Shown here piece by piece: positions 7,577 through 15,598 of a stretch of DNA of 64,000 bases. The notes beneath the pieces are model-generated. The model was not told the origin of the DNA, searched no databases, and worked only from the letters and a program-made list of their open reading frames with translations. A program made the translations under genes and the position numbers. The first letter of the stretch is position 1, and every line of letters starts with the position of its first letter. The DNA comes from CAVUAF01 sp963739375. GTDB lineage: Bacteria; Acidobacteriota; Terriglobia; Terriglobales; Acidobacteriaceae. Location of the stretch: contig CAVUAF010000014.1 in assembly GCA_963739375.1 (NCBI GenBank), positions 755,292 to 819,291 of the forward strand, given 5' to 3'.

Positions 7577-9850
7577 ATGCGCCGAACCCTGATCCTCCTC
7601 GCCCTCGCCCTGCCGCTCGCGCTTTCCGCTGCCGCGCCCGATGAACCCCAAACCCCCCGTTTGCTGGGCTTTTCCGACGCCAGCGCGCGCACCGAGCGTG
7701 ACTGGGAGCAGAAATTCCGTGCCCTGCCCGCGTCCGACTTGCAGAAGCAGTATGCGGTGCGGCTGGCGGCGCGCCCGCACCATGTCGGCTCGCCCTACGA
7801 CAAGGACAACGCCGAGTGGCTGCTCCAGCTCTTCCAGTCCTGGGGGCTCGACGCGCACATCGAGAACTTCGACGTGCTGATGCCCACGCCCAGGGAGCGC
7901 CTGGTCGAGATGGTCGAGCCGACCAAGTTCACGGCCAGGCTGCAGGAGCCGGCGCTGAGCGTTGATCCCACCTCGAACCAGCAGGCCGAGCAGCTCCCCA
8001 CCTACAACGCCTACTCCGCCGATGGCGACGTCACCGGGCCGCTGGTGTACGTCAACTACGGCGTGCCCGACGACTACGAGGAACTCGAGCGCCGCGGCGT
8101 GGAGGTGAAGGGTGCGATCGTGATCGCGCGTTATGGCGGGTCGTGGCGCGGCATCAAGCCCAAGGTCGCGGCCGAGCATGGCGCCGTCGGCTGCCTCATC
8201 TATTCCGACCCGCGCGACGACGGCTACGCCCAGGGCGACGTCTTTCCGCAGGGCCCGTTCCGCCCCAAAGACGGCGTACAGCGCGGCAGCGTGATGGACA
8301 TGCCCACGCATCCCGGCGATCCGCTCTCGCCCGGGGTAGGCGCGGTGCCGGGCGCCAAGCGCCTCGACCTCAAAGACGCCAAGACGCTGACCAAGATTCC
8401 CGTGCTGCCCATCTCCTACGGCGACGCGCAGCCGCTACTGGCGGCGATGCGCGGCCCGGTCGCCCCTGAACGCTGGCGCGGCGCCTTGCCCATTACCTAC
8501 CGCCTGGGCGCCGGTCCCGCCAAGGTCCACCTGCGCGTCATGGCCAACTGGACCACAGCGCGCCTTTACGACGTGATCGTGCGCATTCCCGGGGCACAGT
8601 TTCCCGACGAGTGGGTCATCCGCGGCAACCACCACGATGCCTGGGTGAACGGCGCGCAGGACCCGATCTCGGGCCAGGCCGCGGAGATGGAAGAGCTGCA
8701 CGCCTTCGCCACCCTGCTGAAGCAGGGCTGGCGGCCGAAGCGCACCATTATCTACGCCGCGTGGGACGGTGAAGAAGAGGGCCTGCTGGGCTCCACTGAG
8801 TGGGCGGAAACCCATGCCGACGAATTGCGCCAGAAGGCGGTCGCGTATCTCAACAGCGACGTCAACGCGCGCGGCTACCTGAACGTCGAAGGCTCGCACG
8901 CGCTGGAAAAATTCGTCAACGGCGTGGCCCGGGACATCACCGACCCGGAGAAGAACATCTCCGTCTGGAAGCGCGCCCAGCTGCGCGACATTGCCAACGC
9001 GCGCTCCCCCGAAGACCGCACAGAGGCGCGCATGCGCCCTGACCTGCGCATCCCGGCGCTGGGTTCCGGCAGCGACTACACCGTCTTCCTCGACCACCTC
9101 GGGGTCGCCTCCTTCAACTTCGGCTTCGGGGGCGAAGACCAGGGCGGCATCTACCACTCCATTTACGACGACACCTACTGGTTCGAGCACTTCAGCGACA
9201 GCGACTTCAAGTACGGGCGCGCGCTCTCCCAGACCGTCGGCACCGCCGTCATGCGGTTGGCTAATGCCGACCTGTTGCCCTTCGAGTTCACTAACCTCGC
9301 CGACACGGTGAAGAAGTACGTCGGCGAGCTGAAGAAGCTGGCCGAGGAGCAGCGCAACCAGATTCGCGAGCGCAATCGCGAACTTGAGGAAGGCGTGTTC
9401 AGCGCCACCAGCGACCCGCGCGATCCGCGCGTTGCGCCGCAGCGCGAGCCGGTCCCGCCCTTCCTCAACTTCGCGCCGCTCGACAACGGCCTCGACGCCC
9501 TCACCCGCAGCGCCGAGCGCTACCAGCGGGCGCTGGCGCGCGCCGAGCAGAATGGCGGCGCGGCGCTGGCCTCGGCCGCGGTCGCGCCGCTCAACCGCAC
9601 CCTTATCCAGAGCGAGCGCCAGCTCACGCTCGACGATGGCCTGCCCGGCCGCCCGTGGTTCCGCCACCAGCTCTACGCTCCCGGCTTCTACACCGGCTAC
9701 GGCGTCAAGACCATCCCCGCGGTGCGCGAAGCCATCGAGCAAAAGCAGTGGCCGCTCGCCGAAGCCTCCGCCGCGCGCGTCGGCCACATGCTGGAAGCCG
9801 AAGCCGCGCTCATCGAGCAGGCCGCGCAGGCGCTGGAAGGAGCCAGGTAA
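7577..9850 (+). CDS. Exported M28 family metallopeptidase, PSMA/glutamate carboxypeptidase II-like
   Basis: A 757-residue zinc peptidase with a signal peptide (MRRTLILLALALPLALSAAA). The domain order is that of glutamate carboxypeptidase II: an N-terminal region, a PA insert (GPLVYVNYG to GCLIYSDPRDDGYAQGDVFPQG), the M28 catalytic domain and a TFR-like dimerisation domain. The zinc ligands are visible: His in RGNHHDAW (about residue 351), bridging Asp in QDPISG, catalytic Glu pair in DGEEEGLLGS (about 398), Asp in LNSDVNARG, and His in IYHSIYDDTYW (about 526). It probably trims acidic peptides in the periplasm. An upstream in-frame ATG at 7541 is ignored because it would put the -10 hexamer inside the gene and spoil the signal peptide. 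Confidence 0.93.
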   Translation: MRRTLILLALALPLALSAAAPDEPQTPRLLGFSDASARTERDWEQKFRALPASDLQKQYAVRLAARPHHVGSPYDKDNAEWLLQLFQSWGLDAHIENFDVLMPTPRERLVEMVEPTKFTARLQEPALSVDPTSNQQAEQLPTYNAYSADGDVTGPLVYVNYGVPDDYEELERRGVEVKGAIVIARYGGSWRGIKPKVAAEHGAVGCLIYSDPRDDGYAQGDVFPQGPFRPKDGVQRGSVMDMPTHPGDPLSPGVGAVPGAKRLDLKDAKTLTKIPVLPISYGDAQPLLAAMRGPVAPERWRGALPITYRLGAGPAKVHLRVMANWTTARLYDVIVRIPGAQFPDEWVIRGNHHDAWVNGAQDPISGQAAEMEELHAFATLLKQGWRPKRTIIYAAWDGEEEGLLGSTEWAETHADELRQKAVAYLNSDVNARGYLNVEGSHALEKFVNGVARDITDPEKNISVWKRAQLRDIANARSPEDRTEARMRPDLRIPALGSGSDYTVFLDHLGVASFNFGFGGEDQGGIYHSIYDDTYWFEHFSDSDFKYGRALSQTVGTAVMRLANADLLPFEFTNLADTVKKYVGELKKLAEEQRNQIRERNRELEEGVFSATSDPRDPRVAPQREPVPPFLNFAPLDNGLDALTRSAERYQRALARAEQNGGAALASAAVAPLNRTLIQSERQLTLDDGLPGRPWFRHQLYAPGFYTGYGVKTIPAVREAIEQKQWPLAEASAARVGHMLEAEAALIEQAAQALEGAR

Positions 9851-9967
9851 GCTTTACAGCGGAGTTGTCGCACCCGCCGCCCTCGGTCGGGCGATTGACT
9901 TGCCATGCGGCCGGCGGCAGAATGCCGGCGCGACTGGCAGGATGCGAAGTCCTGCCGAGGAGGCCTC

Positions 9968-10489
9968 ATGGCGACTCACCGATCCTCGGCCCTGCTCCTT
10001 CTCGCCTTTCTATTCGCGTTGATGGTCCTCGGCGGCTGCGAAAAGGCCGCCCCTCCACCCCCGCAGCCGGTGGTGACGAAACCTTTGCCACCTCCGCCGC
10101 CGCCAGCGCCCGAAACCTCGCAAGGCAAGCTCGTGCGCGTGTCGCGCAGTGATGTGACCGAGGGCACTCTCGTAAACATGGCGACCGGCGTCTCCCGGCC
10201 GACGCAGGTCCCCGCTCCCAAGGGCAAGACCTTTCTCGTCCTTCAGTTTGAGGGGAAAGCGAGCGGTAGCTTCAACGCTTTCACCGCATCGTGGGTCACG
10301 GATGCCACGGGCAAGAAGTTCCGCAATGTGCATGCCACTTCCTCTGACGTCCGCCGCGAGATCCACTTTGAAATACTCGTGAAAGCCGCCGACCTGGTGT
10401 GGCACGACGGCAAGAAGGCTTACCAGCTCGAGCCGCACCCGGTGGAACTCACCGAAACGCAGCCTGCCGGCGGCGCGGCCAAGCCTTAA
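9968..10489 (+). CDS. Predicted lipoprotein with proline-rich linker
   Basis: A 173-residue protein. The signal peptide ends in a lipobox (ALMVLGGC, Cys about 21), so it should be lipidated and membrane-anchored. A proline-rich tether follows (APPPPQPVVTKPLPPPPPPAPE). The C-terminal beta-rich domain (LVRVSRSDVTEGT, KTFLVLQFEGKASGSF, REIHFEILVKAADLVWHDG) resembles the immunoglobulin-like fold of DUF4352-type exported proteins, but that link is tentative. The ATG at 9968 is preceded by a strong Shine-Dalgarno (GAGGAGG), unlike many neighbours that look leaderless. It follows the peptidase by 117 bases on the same strand. Confidence 0.75.
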   Translation: MATHRSSALLLLAFLFALMVLGGCEKAAPPPPQPVVTKPLPPPPPPAPETSQGKLVRVSRSDVTEGTLVNMATGVSRPTQVPAPKGKTFLVLQFEGKASGSFNAFTASWVTDATGKKFRNVHATSSDVRREIHFEILVKAADLVWHDGKKAYQLEPHPVELTETQPAGGAAKP

Positions 10490-10533
10490 GCGAAGCCCAA
10501 CGGGTTGCCCTGGTAGCGTCCGCGCAATCTGAA

Positions 10534-10581
10534 CCACGGAGACACGGAGAAAGCAGGCTAGGTTCCTCCGTGCCTCCGTGG
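10534..10581. repeat. Inverted repeat CCACGGAGACACGGAG / CTCCGTGCCTCCGTGG
   Basis: Two 16-base arms (10534-10549 and 10566-10581) are complementary at all but about one position and enclose a 16-base loop. Its place after the lipoprotein stop and before the next promoter suits a terminator or a REP-like element. Shorter relatives (TCCTTTGTGGTT words) occur at about 31496, 47780 and 48095. Confidence 0.65.
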
Positions 10582-10627
10582 TGAAAACGCCTTCGCGCGC
10601 CGGTACACTACTCGTAGGGAGCCCCTC

Positions 10628-12022
10628 ATGCCCGCGACTCCAAAGATTCCGCCCTTCGCCGGAGTGTGTACGCCGCGCGCGGCGCAGCGCACCGGCATCC
10701 CGGTGCCGGAAGCCAGCCTGCGTCTGCGGCGCTTCGCCTACACCATGGAGCGGCTGGCGTTTATTGCCACCGCGCACCTGAACGCCTCCCCGGAGTGGGA
10801 GATCAAGTCGGCGCTGGCGCTGCACGCCTGGCTCGACGCCGAGCACGTCACCGCGCTGCGGGAGCGCGTCACCGAGCTGCGCGAATCGGAGGCCGGCCTG
10901 GAGCAGGCGCCCGAAGCCCGCCTCGCCGCCCTGCTCGAAGAAGCGCTGCACGCGCGCGGCAGCGTGGAAGTGGTGACCGCCATCTACGGCGTCCTGCGGC
11001 CGGCGCTGGTGGAGGCCATCGCGCGCTACCTGCGCGCCACCAATCCGCTGGCCGACCAGCCCAGTTGCCGCGAATTGAAGCTCATCCTCGTCGAAGAGCG
11101 GGAGGCGATCGCCTGGGGCAAGCAGGCGCTGGCTGCGCTCACCGCCACGAAGCCGGCGAAGCAGGCGCGCGCCGCCTGGGCTGCGCATTTGGGCGCGTAT
11201 CTTGCCGCCGCCAGCGGCATTGACGGTGCGTTGCCCGAGCGCAAGCGCGCCCTCCCGGCAGCGCGGGCCGCCGAGCCTTTCCGGCCAGACGTCATGCCGC
11301 GACGCGACGCCCGCTTCCGCGGCCTCTTCGACCAGTCCATCCCCGCCGACACCATCTACGCCGACGAATCGCGCCCCCTCGCCGAGCGCAACCTGGCCCT
11401 GCTCTTCAAGCGCCTGCGCGAGATGGACGTGCCGGAGACCATTGCCGGCATCCTGGCGGAAACGCCCGGCAAGCCCTGGCCCTTCTACCACGACATGCTG
11501 CGCCAGATGTGGGACGAAGCCCGCCACTCGCTGCTCGGCGCGGCGGCGCTGGAAGCCAAGGGCGTGCACTGGACGCGCCTGCCGGTGAACATCACCTTCA
11601 GCTACAAGCTGGCGAAGTTCTGCACCCCGCTGGAGCGCCACGTCCTGCTCTTCGCCATCGAGCAATCGCTGATGCCGGCGCGACGCGGCAAGCGCTGGGA
11701 ATGGATCATCGCCCAAGCCGCGGGCGACGCGCTCTCCACCACCTTCCACGACTTCGACTGGGCCGACGAAGTGCTGCACGCCGCGATCGGCAAGAAACAT
11801 CTGCGCACCGTTTTCCACGGCGACTACAACGCCGCCTTCCGCCGCGCCCAGGAGCTGGCGCGCCGCATCGCCGCCGGCCTGGAGCGCGACCCCTTGCCCG
11901 GCGACGTGCCGCCCGCGGACTGGTGGGAGAAATTTGCTTCCTCGGTACTCGGCCGCAAGGTTGCGCCTGCGCCCCGGACGCACGTCAGAGAATGGAACCC
12001 GACCGCGAGCGCCTCCGCCTGA
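10628..12022 (+). CDS. Ferritin-like helical protein, uncharacterised
   Basis: A 464-residue, strongly helical, soluble protein with no signal peptide. Two Glu-x-x-His pairs stand out: MWDEARHSLLGAAALEAKGV (about 292-311) and FDWADEVLHAAIGKKH (about 375-390). Acidic helices such as LVEEREAIAWGKQAL (about 156-170) and HAWLDAEHVTALRERV come before them. Paired ExxH helices are the signature of ferritin-like di-iron bundles, so metal binding or an oxygenase-type reaction is plausible. No substrate is suggested by context. The start at 10628 has AGGGA 8-12 bases upstream and a TACACT hexamer at 10604-10609. Its last 31 bases overlap the next gene, implying co-expression. Confidence 0.6.
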   Translation: MPATPKIPPFAGVCTPRAAQRTGIPVPEASLRLRRFAYTMERLAFIATAHLNASPEWEIKSALALHAWLDAEHVTALRERVTELRESEAGLEQAPEARLAALLEEALHARGSVEVVTAIYGVLRPALVEAIARYLRATNPLADQPSCRELKLILVEEREAIAWGKQALAALTATKPAKQARAAWAAHLGAYLAAASGIDGALPERKRALPAARAAEPFRPDVMPRRDARFRGLFDQSIPADTIYADESRPLAERNLALLFKRLREMDVPETIAGILAETPGKPWPFYHDMLRQMWDEARHSLLGAAALEAKGVHWTRLPVNITFSYKLAKFCTPLERHVLLFAIEQSLMPARRGKRWEWIIAQAAGDALSTTFHDFDWADEVLHAAIGKKHLRTVFHGDYNAAFRRAQELARRIAAGLERDPLPGDVPPADWWEKFASSVLGRKVAPAPRTHVREWNPTASASA

Positions 12023-13254
12023 CGACCCCAACGAGCCAATCCCGGGCTCGTCGGAGGCCCCGCTGCGCGTACCGCGCAGCGCAGCTGGCGTGTCTTTTCG
12101 TGCTGGCCGCCGCCGCCTGCGCCGCGGAGAAGAAGCCGCCGGCCAACTTCATTCGCGCATACGACTGCCCGGCGCAGGGCATCGTGACCGATATGGCGAT
12201 GGCGCCGAACGAGCGCTTCGTCGCCCAGGCCAGCGTCGTGCCGCAGAACGCCAACGGGCAGGCGGGCGCCGCGCAGAGCGTGCGCCTGCTCGAGTTCAGC
12301 CGCGATTGCCCGGTCGCCGCCTACGCGCGTTCGCAGCCGGTGGCGGGACTCAAGGAGCCGCGGGTGCCGCCGGGCGCCATCTTCGGGCTGCAATTCACCG
12401 GCGATGGCCAGCTGCTGGTCTTCGCCGACGGCGCGTCGCTGCACGTGCTGCGCGTGCCGCTGCTGAGCCCCCTCTGGCAGCTCAACATCGCCGCCGTCGA
12501 TCATCCGGCCGGCATCACGCAGGTGGTAGTGGCGCGCGACGCGCATCTCGCGGCCGTGCTCGCCGTCCCCCTGCTCGCCGCGCCGCAGGAGGACCCGAAG
12601 CTGGTCCGCCGCCCCGGCTTTCGCACCCTCTTCCGCGTCTACGACCTCGACACCGGCAAGACGGTGTGCGAATTCGACGTGGGGCGTGACTGGATCGTGC
12701 GCGGCCTGGCGCTCAGCCCCGACGGCCGGCAGGCCGCTCTGGCCGTGCGCCCGCGCCAGGAAGAAACCAAGACCGAGACCGACCTGCTGCTGGTCGACGC
12801 CACCACCGCCACCATCGAACACCAGTTCCACACCGACGCGGCCGGCCCGATCGCCTTTGCCGGCGACCATACGCTGCGGCTGCTGGTCTGGGGCAAGGAA
12901 CTGCACACCCGCTTCCACACCGTGGATGCGGCCACTGGCGCGACGCTTGGCGATTTCGCCGCCCCCGAAGGCGAGGCGGCGAGCGGCCTCACCGCCTCGC
13001 GCGATCCCCGCTGGCTGGCCGCGCCACTCTTCATCGCCAGCCATGTGCTGCTCGGGGAACTGCTGCTCGACGCCCAGAACCTCACGCCCGACGAAGTTGC
13101 GGTCTGGGAGGCGGACAGCGGAAAAATTGTCGCCCGCGTTGACCAGGTCGCTTCCTCCGCCGTGCGCCTGAGCGCGAGCGGCAGGTTTCTCGTGGTCGGC
13201 ACGCGTATCTTCGAGTTCGCCTTGCCCGAAAATCCCAGTAGTGCTCCCCACTGA
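11992..13254 (+). CDS. Exported beta-propeller-like protein
   Basis: A 420-residue protein. The ATG at 11992 lies inside the end of the ferritin-like gene in another frame. A basic N-region leads to a hydrophobic signal segment (AAQLACLFVLAAAACA, about residues 29-44). The mature part shows repeated blade-like units: MAMAPNERFVAQAS, IFGLQFTGDGQLLVFADGASLHVLRVP, VRGLALSPDGRQAALAVRP, AFAGDHTLRLLVWGK and SSAVRLSASGRFLVVG. These follow the alternating hydrophobic and S-x-D/S-G pattern of WD40/YVTN propellers. No catalytic residues can be assigned. The start is uncertain because the N-terminal 28 residues are unusually arginine-rich. Confidence 0.65.
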   Translation: MEPDRERLRLTTPTSQSRARRRPRCAYRAAQLACLFVLAAAACAAEKKPPANFIRAYDCPAQGIVTDMAMAPNERFVAQASVVPQNANGQAGAAQSVRLLEFSRDCPVAAYARSQPVAGLKEPRVPPGAIFGLQFTGDGQLLVFADGASLHVLRVPLLSPLWQLNIAAVDHPAGITQVVVARDAHLAAVLAVPLLAAPQEDPKLVRRPGFRTLFRVYDLDTGKTVCEFDVGRDWIVRGLALSPDGRQAALAVRPRQEETKTETDLLLVDATTATIEHQFHTDAAGPIAFAGDHTLRLLVWGKELHTRFHTVDAATGATLGDFAAPEGEAASGLTASRDPRWLAAPLFIASHVLLGELLLDAQNLTPDEVAVWEADSGKIVARVDQVASSAVRLSASGRFLVVGTRIFEFALPENPSSAPH

Positions 13255-13303
13255 GGGAGCGCTTCCCGATCTTTTCCTCCGCTTTGCTACACTCAGCCCC
13301 GGC

Positions 13304-15598
13304 ATGCGCCTCGCAGCCCTGATCCTCGGCGACGTCGTCCTGACCGCCGCCTTCATCCTTGCTTTCCGCTGGCTGCTCGCCTTCAGCCGCCGCCAGTTGG
13401 GGCAGCAGGCGCCGGCGGCAGACTGGACCACCCGCTTCCAGGTTGCGCCCGAGGCGCTGGGCGGCCGCCTCTACTGGCAACTGGCGCTGGTCAGCGTGCT
13501 GGGCTTGTTCCTGGAGATGCTGATGATCCGCTGGATCTCCTCCGAGGTCCGCATCTTCGCCTATTTCAAAAACTTCGTACTCATCGCCTGTTTTCTCGGC
13601 TTCGGGCTGGGCGCCTCGCTCTGCCGCCGGCGCATCAACCTGCTGCTGCTGGCGGCGCCGCTGACGCTGCTGGCCGTCATTGTGGACCTGCCCTGGCCCC
13701 ACCTGCGCTGGGCCGTGACCCGCCTGCCCAAGATGCTGGGCGCGGCTTCCGAGGTGCAGACCTGGGGCGTGCCCTACATCGCGCCCGACGCCTACTCCAT
13801 CGCGCTGCTGGTGGCGGGGATCCTGCTCACTGTACCGCTGTTCGCGCTGGTGGTTTTCACCTTCATCCCCGTGGGACAGTGGGTGGGCTGGTACCTGGAA
13901 CAGGCGCGCGGCATCCGCGGCTACACGGTGAACGTGCTGGCCAGCCTGGTGGGCATCGCCCTCTACACCCTGCTCTGCTTCTTCGATCTGCCGCCGGCCG
14001 CCTGGTTCGCGGTGGCCGGCGTGCTGGCCGCGGTGTTTGTGTGGCGGCGTCCGCCGCTGCGCAACGCCGCCGTGGCCACCTTCGGGGTGTGCGGTGTGCT
14101 GGCGTTCATCGGCCCCACGCCCGGCGCGCGCGTCTATTGGTCGCCCTACCAGAAGCTGACGCTGGCGCCCCTGACCACCGCCGGCGAACTTACCGCCTGG
14201 TCGCTGAACACCAACGACAGCTGGTACCAGAAGATTCTCGATCTCTCACCGCGCTTCGTCGCCGCCCATCCCGACCTCTTCCGCGACGTGCCGGTGGAGT
14301 GGAACGCCTACAACCTCCCCTACCGCTTTCGTCCCGCCCCGGGCTCGGTGCTGGTGCTGGGCTCGGGCATGGGGAACGACGTGGCTGCCGCCCTGCGCAA
14401 CGGCGCCGGACGCGTGGTGGCGGTGGAGATTGATCCCCTGATCCTGCGGCTGGGGCGGGAACTGCACTTCGAGCGTCCCTACAGCTCGCCGCGTGTCGCG
14501 GCGGTGGTGGACGACGCTCGCAGCTACATCCAGAACAGCGGCGAGCGCTTTGACCTGGTGGTCTTCTCGCTGCTCGACTCGCACACCACCAGCTCGCACT
14601 TCACCAACATCCGCATCGACAACTACGTCTACACGCGCGAGGCGCTGGAGGCGGCGCAGCGCCTGCTCGCTCCCGGCGGCATGTTCATCGTCAAGTTCCA
14701 GGTCAACACTCCGTGGGTAGGCGGGCGGCTGCGGGCGCTGCTTGAGCAGGTCTTCGGCCGCGCGCCGCTCGAGCTGGACGTCTCTCTCCAGACCCTCGGC
14801 TACTCCACCGGCGGCCACTTCTTCATCGTGGCGGATGAGCGCCTGCAGGCGGCGCTGGCCGAGCCCGCGCTCGCCCGCTTCGTCGCCCAGCACCGCTTCA
14901 CCTCCGACCCCGATGTCACCCTCACCACCGACGACTGGCCGTACTTCTACCAGAAGGCGCCCGGGCTGCCGCTCGGCGTCATTGGCCTCTCGCTGGTCCT
15001 GGTGTGGGTGACGCGCTGGTTTCTGCGGACGGCCGGCCTGGGCGCCGCGAACATGAGCTGGCACTTCTTCTTCCTCGGCGCCGGCTTCCTGCTGCTGGAG
15101 GCGCAGATCGTCAGCAAGATGGCGCTGCTGTTCGGCACCACCTGGGTGGTGAACTCCATCGTCATCGCCGGGCTGCTGCTGCTGATCATCGCCGCCAACA
15201 CCCTGGTCGAGCTTTGGCCGGTGCCCCCGGCGGTGGCCTACACCGGCATCTTCCTGGCCATGATCGTGGCCTACCTGGTGCCCGTGGAGAAGTTCCTCTT
15301 CCCCTCGCTGGCGCTCAAAATTCTGGCTTCCACCGCGGTGCTGTGTCTGCCGGTGTTCTTTGCCGGGATGGTATTTGTGCGCAGCTACCAGGCGGCGGCG
15401 TTTAGCGGTGCGGCGCTGGGAGCGAACCTGCTGGGCGCGCTGTGCGGCGGGGTGCTGGAATCGCTCTCCCTGTGGACGGGCCTGAAATCGCTGCTGATCG
15501 CCGCCGCGGTGCTGTATGCTGCCTCGGCGGTGGCGCTGCGCTCGCCGGCGGTGGTGGCGGCAAGTGCGGCCACCCCCGACTCGACCCTATGCACCTGA
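13304..15598 (+). CDS. Polytopic membrane protein with spermidine-synthase-like methyltransferase domain
   Basis: A 764-residue protein of three parts. About 7 transmembrane helices come first (residues 5-270). A Rossmann aminopropyl/methyltransferase domain follows, with the SAM-binding loop VLVLGSGMGNDVAAAL (about 349-364), VAVEIDPLILRLG, the DDARSYI acid (about 401) and LVVFSLLDSH. At least six more helices come after about residue 570. This is the bacterial 'spermidine synthase-like membrane protein' architecture; true polyamine synthesis is unproven. An upstream GTG at 13241 overlaps the previous gene, but a TACACT hexamer at 13288-13293 favours the ATG at 13304. The last codons overlap the symporter start by 10 bases, so the two are coupled. 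Confidence 0.75.
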   Translation: MRLAALILGDVVLTAAFILAFRWLLAFSRRQLGQQAPAADWTTRFQVAPEALGGRLYWQLALVSVLGLFLEMLMIRWISSEVRIFAYFKNFVLIACFLGFGLGASLCRRRINLLLLAAPLTLLAVIVDLPWPHLRWAVTRLPKMLGAASEVQTWGVPYIAPDAYSIALLVAGILLTVPLFALVVFTFIPVGQWVGWYLEQARGIRGYTVNVLASLVGIALYTLLCFFDLPPAAWFAVAGVLAAVFVWRRPPLRNAAVATFGVCGVLAFIGPTPGARVYWSPYQKLTLAPLTTAGELTAWSLNTNDSWYQKILDLSPRFVAAHPDLFRDVPVEWNAYNLPYRFRPAPGSVLVLGSGMGNDVAAALRNGAGRVVAVEIDPLILRLGRELHFERPYSSPRVAAVVDDARSYIQNSGERFDLVVFSLLDSHTTSSHFTNIRIDNYVYTREALEAAQRLLAPGGMFIVKFQVNTPWVGGRLRALLEQVFGRAPLELDVSLQTLGYSTGGHFFIVADERLQAALAEPALARFVAQHRFTSDPDVTLTTDDWPYFYQKAPGLPLGVIGLSLVLVWVTRWFLRTAGLGAANMSWHFFFLGAGFLLLEAQIVSKMALLFGTTWVVNSIVIAGLLLLIIAANTLVELWPVPPAVAYTGIFLAMIVAYLVPVEKFLFPSLALKILASTAVLCLPVFFAGMVFVRSYQAAAFSGAALGANLLGALCGGVLESLSLWTGLKSLLIAAAVLYAASAVALRSPAVVAASAATPDSTLCT

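Noticed and set aside
7436..7577. An upstream start for the M28 peptidase within the REP left end
   Set aside because: It would include repeat-derived peptide and the TATAAT box; the signal peptide begins at 7577.
8435..9787. A long minus-strand open frame inside the M28 peptidase
   Set aside because: It lies fully antisense to the zinc-ligand-bearing peptidase, with no recognisable domain.
10010..12031. A 673-codon open frame on the minus strand
   Set aside because: It is antisense to the lipoprotein and ferritin-like genes, its peptide is a Gly/Arg/Glu-rich mirror of high-GC coding, and it crosses intergenic repeats. The plus-strand genes have signal peptides, motifs and starts.
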